From Lichenicoccus roseus (GTDB lineage: Bacteria; Pseudomonadota; Alphaproteobacteria; Acetobacterales; Acetobacteraceae): DNA of 64,000 nt. The DNA lies in assembly GCF_005844085.1 (NCBI RefSeq), contig NZ_VCDI01000008.1, forward strand, positions 107,698-171,697. The letters run 5' to 3'. This document shows positions 15,770-25,723 of this stretch, piece by piece. Numbering within the stretch: position 1 is the first letter of the stretch; the number at the start of each line of letters is the position of its first letter. Position numbers and translations under genes: made by a program. Under the pieces are notes generated by a model. That model searched no databases. It saw only the letters and a list, made by a program, of their open reading frames with translations, and was not told the origin of the DNA.

Positions 15770-16194
15770 TGCGCCTGGTCATCGACTGCTCGGTAGCTAT
15801 GAAATGGCTTATCGATGAAGACGGTAGCCAACTGGCACTTAGCATTCTCCGAACTGAGCATGAGCTTTTGTTACCGGACTTCTGGGCTGCCGAGGCGACA
15901 AGTGTCGTCTGGAAGCAGCACCGGCGAGGGCTAATAACCAAGGATGAGGCCGAATGGGGACTGCGGCTGCTCCTCGCTATGCCAAGGACCTCGACGCTCG
16001 ACATGGGGCTCTATTGGAGGGCGCTTCGTATCGGCATGGAGACGGGACAGAGCACGTACGACACGCTCTATCTCGCGTTCGCTATTGTAGCGAACGCTGA
16101 CAAGCTCATCGTTGCTGACGCCCGCTTTCTGCAGACGATGAGGAAGGATTATGGAGACTTGATGATGGCGCTAGAGGATTGGCCTGCCGCTTAG
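15769..16194 (+). CDS. vapC: VapC-type PIN-domain toxin
   Basis: A 141-residue PIN-domain ribonuclease, usually cutting tRNA or rRNA. The four acidic residues of the metal site are visible as D6 (LVIDCSVAMKWL), E42 (FWAAEATSVVW), D98 (STYDTLYLAFA) and D117 (VADARFL). Position next to the replication origin, behind its antitoxin, suits a plasmid addiction module that kills cells losing the replicon. Confidence 0.88.
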   Translation: MRLVIDCSVAMKWLIDEDGSQLALSILRTEHELLLPDFWAAEATSVVWKQHRRGLITKDEAEWGLRLLLAMPRTSTLDMGLYWRALRIGMETGQSTYDTLYLAFAIVANADKLIVADARFLQTMRKDYGDLMMALEDWPAA

Positions 16195-16874
16195 CAACTG
16201 ATCACTGGCTGAGCTGTAGAAGGTCGTCTATGGCGTCATTCCGCCTGCCGCAACCGCTCTGCCACCCCTATTGCCTCTAGAAGGCAAAGTGCCATCCCGA
16301 AGTTCAGCAGAAAACGAGCTATATCCTATCTCGCCATCAGGCATCGCGGCACGGGGTTAGCTTCGACTTGTTCGAACAGCGACAACGAGTCACTTTCTGC
16401 AAGCTCGCCAAGTCCGCAGGATGACTGCTCATCTCCGCCGCACGACCACTGCGGCACTGTTGTGCCGCCAGCGGCTCTGCGACGAGATGCCGTGATGCTC
16501 CATAGCGGATGTAGAACCCGGCGACAGTTCGATGTCACGCCCAAGCCGAGACACCCGTGACAAGCTCATTGGGCAGCTTTTGCCGACATGCCAAGCCGGA
16601 AGGCAAAATCGACGTGGAAGAAGACCGCATTATCGTAACAGAGATGAGCAAACCGTAACGATGCGTGCAGAGGTGAGTGCCTCTGAATATCCGGGCGGCA
16701 GGCATAGTTAAGAATTCGCCAACGCAACTATATGCAGAACCGTAACGTCTCCCGAGTGCTTTGGCATCCGGCTGGCGGGTCCATCGGACCCTGTTTCAGC
16801 TGCGCGTACCCTGGTGGCGGGGTAATCCGCACTGAAGTTGCGCGCGACTTGGCTTGGATGGCTTGAGGCTTGCG
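16195..16874. other. intergenic stretch without a convincing gene
   Basis: About 680 bases between vapC and the next gene. Frames on both strands are short and lack domain features. A stretch around 16615-16720 is relatively A/T-rich and repeats CGTAAC words (16635, 16657, 16740), possibly control sequence. Confidence 0.4.
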
Positions 16875-17288
16875 ATGACGGAGATCCAGAGACTGCGCCG
16901 GCTGCTGTCGGTCGAGCGTGCGCACCGCATGCAGCTTGAGAGTAACATCGAAATCCTGATCGAACTGCTGGCGGACACCAGGGAGCCGGCGATCAATACG
17001 CAGGCGAGCCTCAGGCACCTGCTGCGGGCGGTGCAGGCCGGTGGACGCCACGCACGGCAGCTCGACGTACGCTACCGTGCGGTCGTTCAAGAGCATGCAG
17101 GCCCGGTCGAAGCACTGCAGCGCAGCGAGGTGCCCGGGCTGCTTGGCGAGGCATCCAAGCTGAGCCTGCCTGGCTTCATCGAGTGGCTGTCGGAGCAGCG
17201 TCCGGACCTGGCGCAGGTCATCCGCGACGCGCGGGTCGGGCCTGATCCGGATCGCAATCCGAGCTGTGACGTTCTGCCAGGAGAGTAG
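16875..17288 (+). CDS. coiled-coil hypothetical protein
   Basis: A 137-residue protein starting MTEIQRLRRLLSVERAHRMQ, whose first 60 residues form an amphipathic, probably coiled-coil helix. The C-terminal half (LSLPGFIEWLSEQRPDLAQV) is compact and charged. A TTG at 16854 would extend it by seven residues. It precedes the antirestriction gene by 230 bases on the same strand and may be part of the plasmid-establishment region. No family is recognised. Confidence 0.5.
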   Translation: MTEIQRLRRLLSVERAHRMQLESNIEILIELLADTREPAINTQASLRHLLRAVQAGGRHARQLDVRYRAVVQEHAGPVEALQRSEVPGLLGEASKLSLPGFIEWLSEQRPDLAQVIRDARVGPDPDRNPSCDVLPGE

Positions 17289-17514
17289 GGCGGGCTTCGG
17301 TCATCGCCGCGGACGCGGCGGTGCGGGGGCCGAGAGGCGTTGCCTCTTCTCTCCCCCCAAGCGGCTTCCACCCAGCTTCCTGCGCCGGCGCTGCGCTTTG
17401 GCTGCGTGCAGCCGGGCCCCTGCGAAGCCACTTGTCCCCGTCCATCTCCACCGCTCGCGCGGCCCCGGGAAGCAGCGCGCCAGAAGGCGCTGCTTCGCAG
17501 CCAGGGGAAGACAG

Positions 17515-18459
17515 ATGGACCAGACGATCACCGAGCGGACTGAGGCGCAGAGCCGGGCCGACATCTACCGGCGGATCACCGACAGCATCGTGGCGTCGAT
17601 CGAGGCCGGGGCCGGCGCGTGGCGGATGCCCTGGCACAGTGGTGCCGATGGGGCAGCGCCGCTGCTACCGGTCAACCTGGCGACAGGACGAACCTACCGG
17701 GGTGTCAACACCGTGGTGCTGTGGGCGTCGGGACAGGCCAGATCGTATGGCAGTGCGGTGTGGGGGACGTATCGGCAGTGGCAGGAGCGCGGCGCCCAGG
17801 TGCGCAAGGGCGAGCAGGCCAGCCCCGTGGTGTTCTGGAAGGCCATGGACCGTTCCGGAGCGGAGGCCGGTTCCGAGGAGCAGGAGGATGCCCGTGGCAG
17901 CCGCCGGTTCGTCGCGCGTGGCTACAGCGTGTTCAACGCGGACCAGGTCGACGGCTTCGAGCAACCTACGCCCGTGCTGCTGCCGGAGACGCAGCGGATC
18001 GAGCGGGCCGAGCTGTTCTTCGACGGGGTCGGTGTGGTTGTCCGGCATGGCGGCAACCGGGCGTTCTACCGGCCGGTGCAGGACTGCATCCAGATGCCGC
18101 CGTTCGCGGCGTTCGCGGACGCGCTGTCGTACTACGCGGTGCTGGCGCATGAGGTGACGCACTGGACTGCGCATGCGAGCCGGTGTGCGCGGGATCTGGG
18201 CAGCCGGTTCGGTGACGAGAGCTATGCCGCGGAAGAGCTGGTGGCCGAGCTTGGTGCGGCCTTCCTGTGTGCCGATCTTGGTCTGGCTGTCACGCCTCGG
18301 CCGGATCATGCAGCCTACGTGCAGAGCTGGCTGAAGGTGCTGCGCGGCGATACCCGGGCGATCTTCACGGCCGCCGCCAAGGCGCAAGCGGCGGCGGACT
18401 TCATCCATGGACGAGTCGACCTGGCGCGCCGTGTAGAAGCAGATGGGGCGTCTACGTAG
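17515..18459 (+). CDS. ArdC-like antirestriction / zincin-domain protein
   Basis: 314 residues. The N-terminal part (DIYRRITDSIVASIEAGAGA, then MPWH) is the ssDNA-binding domain shared by ArdC and plasmid primase TraC. The C-terminal part is a zincin-like metallopeptidase domain with HEVTHW (HExxH) and a downstream Glu in SYAAEELVAELGAAF. Such proteins enter with conjugating DNA and protect it from restriction. ATG 17515 is chosen; the frame is open upstream, but the N-terminal extension is Arg/Pro-rich noise. Its place beside traD/traA in the leading region fits the role. Confidence 0.8.
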   Translation: MDQTITERTEAQSRADIYRRITDSIVASIEAGAGAWRMPWHSGADGAAPLLPVNLATGRTYRGVNTVVLWASGQARSYGSAVWGTYRQWQERGAQVRKGEQASPVVFWKAMDRSGAEAGSEEQEDARGSRRFVARGYSVFNADQVDGFEQPTPVLLPETQRIERAELFFDGVGVVVRHGGNRAFYRPVQDCIQMPPFAAFADALSYYAVLAHEVTHWTAHASRCARDLGSRFGDESYAAEELVAELGAAFLCADLGLAVTPRPDHAAYVQSWLKVLRGDTRAIFTAAAKAQAAADFIHGRVDLARRVEADGAST

Positions 18460-18518
18460 ACCCCACGAGATTGGCGGCTTCCGAGCGATCGGCAGCCGCC
18501 AAGCTGGCGGCAGTCGGC

Positions 18519-18995
18519 TCAGGCGGCTGTGGCCGCGATGGCTGAGGCGGTGCCGCCGAAGCGTTCGGCGGTGGCCTCGGCGACATCCGGTGTTGCCAGC
18601 CCCTCCCAGTGCCGAAGGAACTTGTTGAAGCGAAAGCCGGACGCTCGGAGCACGGTCGTCGCCTCTTTCGGCAGCACGTCGGGGAATTTGAGGATAAAGC
18701 CGACGGTCTCCCGGGCCTTGGCCTTCGCTTCGCGATCGAAAGCCCGGCCGCCGACGATCGCCCACTTCTCGCACTGGGCCTTGTCGCTCGCCGCGTCCTG
18801 CAGCGAGAGCAGGGCCCCGTAGAGAGCGTTGGTATCCAGCTCGATCAGCCCGGTCTTCTCGAGCAGACCGCCGGCTTCGATCAGGCGGCGGGTGCGGGCT
18901 TTGCGTTCGTCGGCCTTGATCTTGGTTTCCTTCTCGGCAAGGCGGGCCTTGAGCTGCCTGTGCCGGTCGATGCGGTCGGTGATGGTCAGCGCCAA
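18519..18995 (-). CDS. traD: conjugal transfer protein TraD (small, Ti type)
   Basis: N-terminal residues resemble the small TraD/TraC accessory proteins of Ti-type relaxosomes: a charged helix RLAEKETKIKADERKARTRR followed by IEAGGLLEKTGLIELDTNAL. TraD proteins are usually about 70 residues; here 158, with an extra C-terminal domain (GFILKFPDVLPKEATTVLRA) I do not recognise. The TTG at 18995 has GGAG six bases before it. It is divergent from traA across a 241-base gap, the classical traCD-oriT-traA layout. Confidence 0.7.
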   Translation of the reverse strand: MALTITDRIDRHRQLKARLAEKETKIKADERKARTRRLIEAGGLLEKTGLIELDTNALYGALLSLQDAASDKAQCEKWAIVGGRAFDREAKAKARETVGFILKFPDVLPKEATTVLRASGFRFNKFLRHWEGLATPDVAEATAERFGGTASAIAATAA

Positions 18996-19236
18996 AATCT
19001 GCTCCGGGGTCTGGTCGTCGATCCCGAACCGTAAGACAGATTTTGAGACGCCGACAAGCTGCCCCTGGCCGGGATCAGCCGCGACCGATCCCGGCCCCCG
19101 TTTACCCAGCGCAGCACCCGCGTAGCGGGGTTATGGACCCCTGGGAGCGTAGCGAGCGGAGCGGTGCATACGCACGTTGCAAACCCGGTGGGTTCGCTTT
19201 TAGATACGTCGTCTCATCGCATGGAGCGTGCCCTGC
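18996..19236. other. probable origin of transfer
   Basis: The gap between divergent traD and traA is where Ti-type oriT sites lie. It contains a short hairpin (CCCGC-GTA-GCGGG near 19118) and a purine-rich GAGCGTAGCGAGCGGAGCGG block at 19145-19164. I could not identify a nic hexamer, so the site is inferred from position. Confidence 0.5.
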
Positions 19237-22200
19237 GTGGCCATTCAGTTCGCCCGCACCCGCTTCATCTCGCGCGCAACAGGCGGCAACGCGGTGCGCT
19301 CAGCGGCCTACAACCAGCGGACCGACATCCGCGACCAGCGCACCGGGCAGAACTTCTACTTCAGGCACCGCGAGGCGCCGCTGCATCACGAGGTCCTGCT
19401 GCCCGTGGGGGCGGACGCAATGTTCCGGGACGCGACGACGTTGTGGAACGCGGTCGAGGCGGCCGAGAACCGCCGCAACAGCCAGGTCGCGCTGGAGATG
19501 ATCCTGGCGCTGCCCGCCAATCTGGAGATCACCGAGGCGGACCGGCTCGAGCTGGCCCGCACTTTTGTCCACGAGCACTTCGTTTCCAAGGGACTGGCGG
19601 CGCAGATCGACATCCATGCGCCGCATGAGGGCGATCTGGACTCGGAGACCGCGAACTGGCACGCCCATGTGCTGGTCACCACCCGGCGCATCGAGGGTGA
19701 CCGGCTGGCAACGCACAAGGCGCGCGACCTCAACCCCGAGGTGCGCCGCTATGGCGGTAAGTCGTTCGTGATGGGCGCGCACGGATTTGGGGAGGCGTGG
19801 CGCCAGCATCAGGACGCGTTCTTTCGGGCGCACGGCTACGAGGCGCGCGTCGATCCGACGGTCTCGCATCCGACCGAGCATCTCGGCCCGGTGCGGATGC
19901 GGCGCCGGGACAGCGAGCTCAACGAGCGCGCTGCGGATGCGGACGCGGCCAACCATACCGCGGCGCGCGACCCGCTGCAGGTTCTGGCGGCGCTGACCCG
20001 CAACAACGCGACGTTCAGCGAGCGGGACCTGGAGCGCTATCTCGCCAAGCACGTCAAGCCGCCCAGAGAGCGCGACATCATCAAGGCAGCGGTCCTGCGG
20101 CATGGGGAGGTGCTCGCCCTGCATGACCGGGAGAGCGGGGCGGTAAGCGAGCGGTATACCACCCGCACGGTGCGCGAGCAGGAGCACGCGACGCTGGTGC
20201 TGGCCGTGGCCGTTGCCGGCCGGCGCGGCACGGGCGTGGCGCCGGCGATCGCACGGGCCACCGCCGGGGGTACGACGCTGCGTGCGGACCAGCGCGCCGC
20301 CTACGACCATGCGGTGGCCGCGGGTGGCCTGAAGCTCATCGAGGGCCGCGCCGGCACCGGCAAGAGCTACACGCTCTCGGCCATCCGCGTGGCGCATGAG
20401 CGTGACGGGTATCAGGTTGTCGGACTGGGACCGACTAACGCGGTGGCGCTGGATCTCAAGGCGAGCGGTTTTGCCGAAGCGCGCACGCTGCACGCGGCGC
20501 TGTTCAGGCTGAAGAACGGCCGCGAGCGCTGGAGCGAGAGGACGGTCGTCATCGTCGACGAGGCGGCGATGGTGGATACGCGCATCCTGCACGAGCTGCT
20601 GTCGGAAGTGCACAAGGCCGGCGCCAGGCTGATCCTCGCGGGCGACGATCGGCAGCTGGCCAGCATCGAGCGCGGCGGGCTGTTCTCGGAGCTGCGCCAA
20701 GCGCACGGATCGGTGGAAATCACCGAGGTCACCCGGCAGAGGGAGGTCGAGCAGAAGCAGGCGGCACGCGATCTGGCGGAGGGTCGGTTCCGGCGCGCCG
20801 TCGAGACCTTCGACCGGATCGGCGCGATCACCTGGAGCGACGAGCAGAGCAACGCCCGGGATGCGTTGGTGGCAGCCTGGGCCGCCGACGTCGCGGCTGA
20901 TCCGGCCTCCTCACGGTTCGTGTTCGCCTACACGAACGACGATGTGGATGTGCTGAACACGGCGCTGCGCGCGGTGCGTCGCCGCCGTGGTGAGCTGGGC
21001 GCGGATGTGGCTTTGCCGACGCGGCGTGGGATGACGAACTTTGCGGTGGGCGACCGGGTGCAGTTCACCGACACCGACAAGGCGATCGGCGTCGTGAACG
21101 GCCATGTCGGCCGTATCACGCGGATCGAGCGGCTGACGCAGCGGGTGACCGTGCAGCTCGACGGCGCGGGCGGTGAGGCGGGCCGGACGGTATCCTGGAC
21201 CGGTGCGAGTTTCTCGGGCGTGCGGCACGGCTATGCCGGGACGATCTACAAAGGCCAGGGCAAGACGCTGGACCACACCTACCTGTATCACACTAGGCAC
21301 TGGCGCAACGCGGCGAGCTACGTCGCACTCACCCGTCAGCGTGACAGTGCCCAGATCTTCGTGGCCCGCGAGACAGCCGGTGACGTCGCGCAGCTCGCAC
21401 GGCAGATGGCGCGCTCGGAAATGAAGGACGCCTCGATGGCTTATGCGACGGCAGAGGAGATCACGCTTGAGCGGACCATGCAAGAGGCCGCGCAGCAGGC
21501 TGGGCAGGATCAGCAGCCGGACCAAGCGGCGGTGCCGGTGACGGCGCCACCGCCCGCCCGCGCGCGCGTACCGGCGCGTGTGGTCCAGGGCTGGGTCTGT
21601 ACGATGGCGCTGCCACGTGACCCGCAGGCGCTGCAGGCGCATCTACGGACGCTGGACGAGGATCTGCTGCAGGAGCTCATTGCGAGCGCCTACGCGTCGC
21701 CCACAACGGACGAGCCGATCACGCTGACGGGGATTGCGCGGCAGGTTGACGCCACCTATGACGCGGCCGCCGCCTATGCGGAGCGGCTACGCCAGGACCA
21801 GGCGATGCTGGCGGCAGAGACGCTGGCCCTCGATGCCACCATCCGGCATGCCGAGGCGGCGATCGTCACGTTGGATCAGCATGACGGGCTGATGCGGCGG
21901 GTCATGCGCGGGATGAACCTGGTGGAGAACCGGGAGGTGACGTCCTACCGCGCCAAGATCGAGCTGGCGGTGGATCGCCGGACCGAGGTGGCCGTGCAGC
22001 TGGAAAGTCTGGCGCCGGAGCTGGCGGACGCCGAGCGGGCGGAGGCGCAGGCCTACCAGCGGATCGACGGCGATCTGGAGCAGGAGCGCGCCGAGCGCCA
22101 CCGGCTCAGCGCCGCCGCGATCGTGGCGTTCCAGGAGCAGCGGCGCGCACGAGAGCAGCACGCACAGCACGAGGTCGGGCACGAGCATGACCGCAACCGG

Positions 22201-22239
22201 GATCTTGAGCCGGATCGAGAGAACGGCATCGAATTCTAG
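19237..22239 (+). CDS. traA: TraA relaxase-helicase
   Basis: A 1000-residue conjugative relaxase of the MobA/MobL (MOBQ) type fused to a RecD-like helicase. The relaxase part begins AIQFARTRFISRATGGNAVR with candidate catalytic Tyr25 in SAAYNQRTD and metal-binding His in NWHAHVLVTT (142, 144). The helicase has Walker A GRAGTGKS near 370, Walker B VDEAAMVD and the late motif YKGQGKTLD. A Gln/Glu-rich tail follows. The GTG at 19237 with GGAG upstream matches the family's usual start; GTG 19228 would add three residues. It nicks oriT and pilots the strand through the trb pore. Confidence 0.93.
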   Translation: MAIQFARTRFISRATGGNAVRSAAYNQRTDIRDQRTGQNFYFRHREAPLHHEVLLPVGADAMFRDATTLWNAVEAAENRRNSQVALEMILALPANLEITEADRLELARTFVHEHFVSKGLAAQIDIHAPHEGDLDSETANWHAHVLVTTRRIEGDRLATHKARDLNPEVRRYGGKSFVMGAHGFGEAWRQHQDAFFRAHGYEARVDPTVSHPTEHLGPVRMRRRDSELNERAADADAANHTAARDPLQVLAALTRNNATFSERDLERYLAKHVKPPRERDIIKAAVLRHGEVLALHDRESGAVSERYTTRTVREQEHATLVLAVAVAGRRGTGVAPAIARATAGGTTLRADQRAAYDHAVAAGGLKLIEGRAGTGKSYTLSAIRVAHERDGYQVVGLGPTNAVALDLKASGFAEARTLHAALFRLKNGRERWSERTVVIVDEAAMVDTRILHELLSEVHKAGARLILAGDDRQLASIERGGLFSELRQAHGSVEITEVTRQREVEQKQAARDLAEGRFRRAVETFDRIGAITWSDEQSNARDALVAAWAADVAADPASSRFVFAYTNDDVDVLNTALRAVRRRRGELGADVALPTRRGMTNFAVGDRVQFTDTDKAIGVVNGHVGRITRIERLTQRVTVQLDGAGGEAGRTVSWTGASFSGVRHGYAGTIYKGQGKTLDHTYLYHTRHWRNAASYVALTRQRDSAQIFVARETAGDVAQLARQMARSEMKDASMAYATAEEITLERTMQEAAQQAGQDQQPDQAAVPVTAPPPARARVPARVVQGWVCTMALPRDPQALQAHLRTLDEDLLQELIASAYASPTTDEPITLTGIARQVDATYDAAAAYAERLRQDQAMLAAETLALDATIRHAEAAIVTLDQHDGLMRRVMRGMNLVENREVTSYRAKIELAVDRRTEVAVQLESLAPELADAERAEAQAYQRIDGDLEQERAERHRLSAAAIVAFQEQRRAREQHAQHEVGHEHDRNRDLEPDRENGIEF

Positions 22240-22407
22240 AGCCACACGAGATCCTCACGCTGACGCGTCCGCTGTGTGCTCGAGGCGCTTGTTTGATGCC
22301 ACTGATGGCGTCCTCTGGCGCGGACATGGCGGGACGGTAGATCACGTTCGCGACCGGCGAAGACAGCCTGATGCGAGCTGGAAGTCAGCAAATCCAAAAC
22401 CCGCCGA

Positions 22408-23328
22408 TCAGACGCCTGAGGCCGGTTGAACCTCGCCGACGATCGCCTGCACGAAATCGACGAAGGCCCGCACCTTGGCTGGCGGCAGGTGACGCGACAG
22501 GTGGTAGGCGTAGAGCGGATAGTGCTCGTCGGCCCATTCGGGCAAAATCTGGATGAGATCGCCGTTGGCCAGCCAGGCGCCGAGACCCATTTCGAAGCTC
22601 TGAAAGACGCCCTGGCCGCCGATGCAGGCAGCGACAGCTGCGGAGGGATCGTCCATGACCAGACGCCCCGCCGCACCCACTCGCACGACCTCGCGACCGC
22701 GATGGAATTCCCAGGGAAACGGGCGTCCCGTCTGCGGATCACGAAACATCAGGCATTCGTGCTGCCCGAGATCATGCGGAGTCTCGGGCTCACCATGCTG
22801 CTCGAGGTAGCCCCGCGAGGCGCATGTCAGGATGCGCGTCTCCACCAGCTTCCGGGCGATCAACGACGCCGTGTCGGGTGGTCCGAATCGGATGGCGACG
22901 TCCGTGCCGGTCATCATCTCCTCGCGATAGTTGCTCGTCACCAGGTCCAGTGACAGCAGGGGATACCGGGCCATGAACCGGCGCAGCGCCGGTGCCAGGA
23001 TCATCCGGGCAAACCAGGGATCGACCGAGACCCGCAGGCGACCGCTCACGACGGCGGCCGCACCGGCGGCATCGCTTGCCGCCTCCTCGAGACCCGCCAG
23101 CAGCGGGATGATGTGGGCGTGAAAGCGCTGCCCCTCCTCAGTCAGAGTCACGAGTCGCGGAGTTCGATCGAATAGGCGCACGCCGACGCGTGCCTCCAGG
23201 CGAGCCACCGCGCGACTCACGCCCGAAGGCGTCAGGCCAAGCGTCTCCGCCGCGCGGGCGAAATTGCCCGCCTCGGCCACCGCGGCGATGACGCCGGCGC
23301 CGTTTAGGAGCCGCGGATCGAAACTCAT
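22408..23328 (-). CDS. LysR-family transcription regulator
   Basis: A 306-residue LysR regulator with an N-terminal winged HTH (NFARAAETLGLTPSGVSRAVARLE without break into RVGVRLFDRTPR) and a periplasmic-binding-like effector domain. ATG 23328 follows GGAAGGACTGAC. It is divergent from the NmrA-like gene across 182 bases and probably controls it, as LysR proteins often do with a divergent neighbour. The effector is unknown. Confidence 0.88.
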   Translation of the reverse strand: MSFDPRLLNGAGVIAAVAEAGNFARAAETLGLTPSGVSRAVARLEARVGVRLFDRTPRLVTLTEEGQRFHAHIIPLLAGLEEAASDAAGAAAVVSGRLRVSVDPWFARMILAPALRRFMARYPLLSLDLVTSNYREEMMTGTDVAIRFGPPDTASLIARKLVETRILTCASRGYLEQHGEPETPHDLGQHECLMFRDPQTGRPFPWEFHRGREVVRVGAAGRLVMDDPSAAVAACIGGQGVFQSFEMGLGAWLANGDLIQILPEWADEHYPLYAYHLSRHLPPAKVRAFVDFVQAIVGEVQPASGV

Positions 23329-23510
23329 GTCAGTCCTTCCGGGCCTGCTGCCACCATCACGCCTCCGACAACCCTGGCCCACAGTGCCCGAGAGACATCG
23401 TAATGCTGATCTTAATGCGCGCGAAGCACGCAACGCGACGCGGTAGGAACGTCGCGTTTCACGGAACATGGCCCGTCTGAGCCAGAACCCCGGCCGCGTA
23501 GGACAAAGAC

Positions 23511-24386
23511 ATGTATGCAATCACAGGGATCACCGGACAGGTCGGTGGCGAAATGGCGCGCCGTCTCCTTGCAGCGGGAGCGCCCGTCCGCGCGGTCGTG
23601 CGGGACGGAGCCAAGGGCGCGCCCTGGGCATCGCAGGGCTGTGAAGTGGTGCGGGCAACAATGGAGAATGCGGCCGCGCTGACCACGGCTCTCGCGGGTG
23701 CGGACGGCGTGTTCATCCTGCCGCCATCCGAATTCGATCCGGAGCCAGGCTATCCGGAAGCGCGTACCGTGATCGAAGCGGTACGGACGGCGCTCGTCGC
23801 CGCGAAGCCCAAGCGTGTCGTGTGCCTGTCGACGATTGGAGCGGACGCGCCGCACGACAACCTCCTCACGCAACGGACGCTGATGGAAAATGCGCTGGGC
23901 GGGCTCGACATCCCGGTTACGTTCCTGCGGCCGGCGTGGTTCATGGAGAACGCTGTTTGGGATGTGCCGGACGCGCGTGACGAAGGCGTGCTGCGGAGCT
24001 TTCTGCAGCCACCTGAGAAAGCGTTTCCTATGGTCGCCACAAAGGACGTCGGCTCCATCGCCGCGGACCTGATCCAGCAGCATTGGAGTGGAACGCGGAT
24101 CGTCGAGCTGGAAGGGCCAGCCCGCGTGTCGCCAAACGATCTGGCCATGGCGTTCTCCGATGCGCTCGGACACAAGGTCAAGGTGGAGAGCGTTCCACGT
24201 TCGTCCTGGGAGGCCCTGTTCGTGTCGCAGGGAGCGAAAAGACCTCTGCCACGCATCAGAATGCTGGATGGCTTCAACGAGGGATGGATCGACTTCCGCA
24301 ACGTCGACCGCTTAACCCTGAGGGGAACGACGCCCCTGTCCGAGGTGATCGATGCACTGGTGGCGCGCGCAAGCGTCACGCCCTGA
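23511..24386 (+). CDS. NmrA-like NAD(P)-binding protein
   Basis: A 291-residue atypical short-chain-dehydrogenase fold. The nucleotide motif is GITGQVGGEMARRLLAAGAP at the N-terminus, followed by VRAVVRDG. It resembles NmrA/HSCARG and quinone-reductase-like proteins that sense or use NADPH. The divergent LysR gene upstream suggests inducible expression, perhaps by an electrophile or quinone. Substrate not known. Confidence 0.8.
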   Translation: MYAITGITGQVGGEMARRLLAAGAPVRAVVRDGAKGAPWASQGCEVVRATMENAAALTTALAGADGVFILPPSEFDPEPGYPEARTVIEAVRTALVAAKPKRVVCLSTIGADAPHDNLLTQRTLMENALGGLDIPVTFLRPAWFMENAVWDVPDARDEGVLRSFLQPPEKAFPMVATKDVGSIAADLIQQHWSGTRIVELEGPARVSPNDLAMAFSDALGHKVKVESVPRSSWEALFVSQGAKRPLPRIRMLDGFNEGWIDFRNVDRLTLRGTTPLSEVIDALVARASVTP

Positions 24387-24455
24387 GAGCCGCGTCGCGG
24401 CGGCCGGACGCAGCCGGCGCATCGAGCGCGGCATCCCCAACGTCCTGAGGAGACC

Positions 24456-25133
24456 ATGGACCATCCGCTCGACCGTCCGATCTGGTCCGCGCTGACGACG
24501 CGACAGGCGCACCTAGCGCAGAAAGCAGGCGGCGTGCTCCGCTACTCCCCGGCCTACGCACCGTTCGCTGCAAGTGCCACGGGAACGTCCGACAGCTACG
24601 CCGATCTTGCCGCCCTGCTGCCCCAAGGTGGCCAGATCGTCCTGCAGCAGGCGGAGCAGATCGCAGCGCCCCCCGGCTTGATCGCCGTGCGCGCGGCGGC
24701 GACGGTCCAGATGGTCGCCACCCGGATCGAGGGACCGAACGCCGGGTTCGATGTCGACGTGCTGACCGCGGCCGACGCGTCGGAGATGCTGGCACTCGCT
24801 CGTCTCACGCGACCCGGTCCCTTCGCAGAACGGACCAACGAGCTCGGCCGCTTCGTCGGTATCCGCCAAGACGGCCGGCTGGTCGCCATGGCAGGCGAGC
24901 GGATGAAGGCGGCGGCGTTCACCGAAGTCAGCGGGGTGTGCACCCATCCCGATCATCGCGGAAAGGGCTATGCGGCAGGACTGATGCGGGACGTGGCACG
25001 CACGATCCTCTCGCGTGGCGAGACGCCCTTCCTTCACGCCTTCGCCAACAATGTCGGCGCCATCGCACTCTACGAGAAGCTCGGCTTCGCAACCCGCTGG
25101 CAGCCGACGCTCATGGTGTTCAAGCGTTGCTGA
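24456..25133 (+). CDS. GNAT-family N-acetyltransferase
   Basis: A 225-residue protein whose C-terminal half is a GNAT fold. The acetyl-CoA loop is VCTHPDHRGKGYAAGLMRDV and the closing motif is NVGAIALYEKLGF. The first 100 residues form a separate domain typical of the FR47-like group. It follows the NmrA-like gene by 69 bases and may be co-transcribed. The acceptor is unknown. Confidence 0.85.
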   Translation: MDHPLDRPIWSALTTRQAHLAQKAGGVLRYSPAYAPFAASATGTSDSYADLAALLPQGGQIVLQQAEQIAAPPGLIAVRAAATVQMVATRIEGPNAGFDVDVLTAADASEMLALARLTRPGPFAERTNELGRFVGIRQDGRLVAMAGERMKAAAFTEVSGVCTHPDHRGKGYAAGLMRDVARTILSRGETPFLHAFANNVGAIALYEKLGFATRWQPTLMVFKRC

Positions 25134-25213
25134 ACATGTCCGATCCCCTCATCGCAATCCAGGTTCGCGCGGGTGTCGGTCGGCGCCAGATCCGCTACAG
25201 GGGGGCGGGGCAT

Positions 25214-25723
25214 TCAAAGTAACTGGTCCTCGACTTTGGCATACCACTTCGCCCGACGCTTCTGACGCGGGACACCTGTTGCCCTGGCAACAAGCTGCCC
25301 GCCTGGTAATTGTTCCAGCAGCATCAGCAGCAGCGCTCGGGAACGTGGGTTCTCGATCTGGGTAGCAAGCTTGGCGAGGTGAAGAGCCAGGTCGGCTGCC
25401 TCCTCCGCGGTCTCTTGCGCAGTTGCGACAACCTCCATGCTGACGCGAGCCTCAGCAGCAATTCCGTTGAAGAAGTGCCCGATCGGCACGCCAAGGGCAT
25501 GCGCAATGAAGAACAGCCGCCCGATCGAAATGACCCGCTCACCGCGCTCGTAGCGCGTGATCACATCGCCACCCAGGTTGGTCAGCTTCCCCAATTCCCT
25601 GGCGGTCAATGATCGGGCTCGCCGCTGAGCGCGAATGCGCTTGCCCACAGCCACCGAGATCCGTCCGCTGGACGTGTCGATCTCAGCATCCTCGGTCACC
25701 CTCAACAGTGCGCCCCTGATCAA
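25214..25723 (-). CDS. XRE-family transcription regulator
   Basis: The first half is a Cro/CI-type helix-turn-helix (VGKRIRAQRRARSLTARELG, then GGDVITRYERGERVISIGRL). A helical C-terminal half may hold the dimer interface. The frame opens at TTG 25723; a GTG at 25699 is an alternative start. It is divergent from the trb operon with 363 bases between, so it is a natural candidate to control conjugation. Confidence 0.78.
   Translation of the reverse strand: MIRGALLRVTEDAEIDTSSGRISVAVGKRIRAQRRARSLTARELGKLTNLGGDVITRYERGERVISIGRLFFIAHALGVPIGHFFNGIAAEARVSMEVVATAQETAEEAADLALHLAKLATQIENPRSRALLLMLLEQLPGGQLVARATGVPRQKRRAKWYAKVEDQLL

Noticed and set aside
16326..16544. 72-residue minus-strand frame between vapC and the coiled-coil gene
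   Set aside because: Composition is Ser/Arg/Cys-rich, with no ribosome site and no resemblance to a family.
19300..20706. 468-residue open frame on the minus strand
   Set aside because: It is antisense to the traA relaxase-helicase, is Arg/His-rich and lacks any domain. It arises from the high-GC third-position bias of traA.
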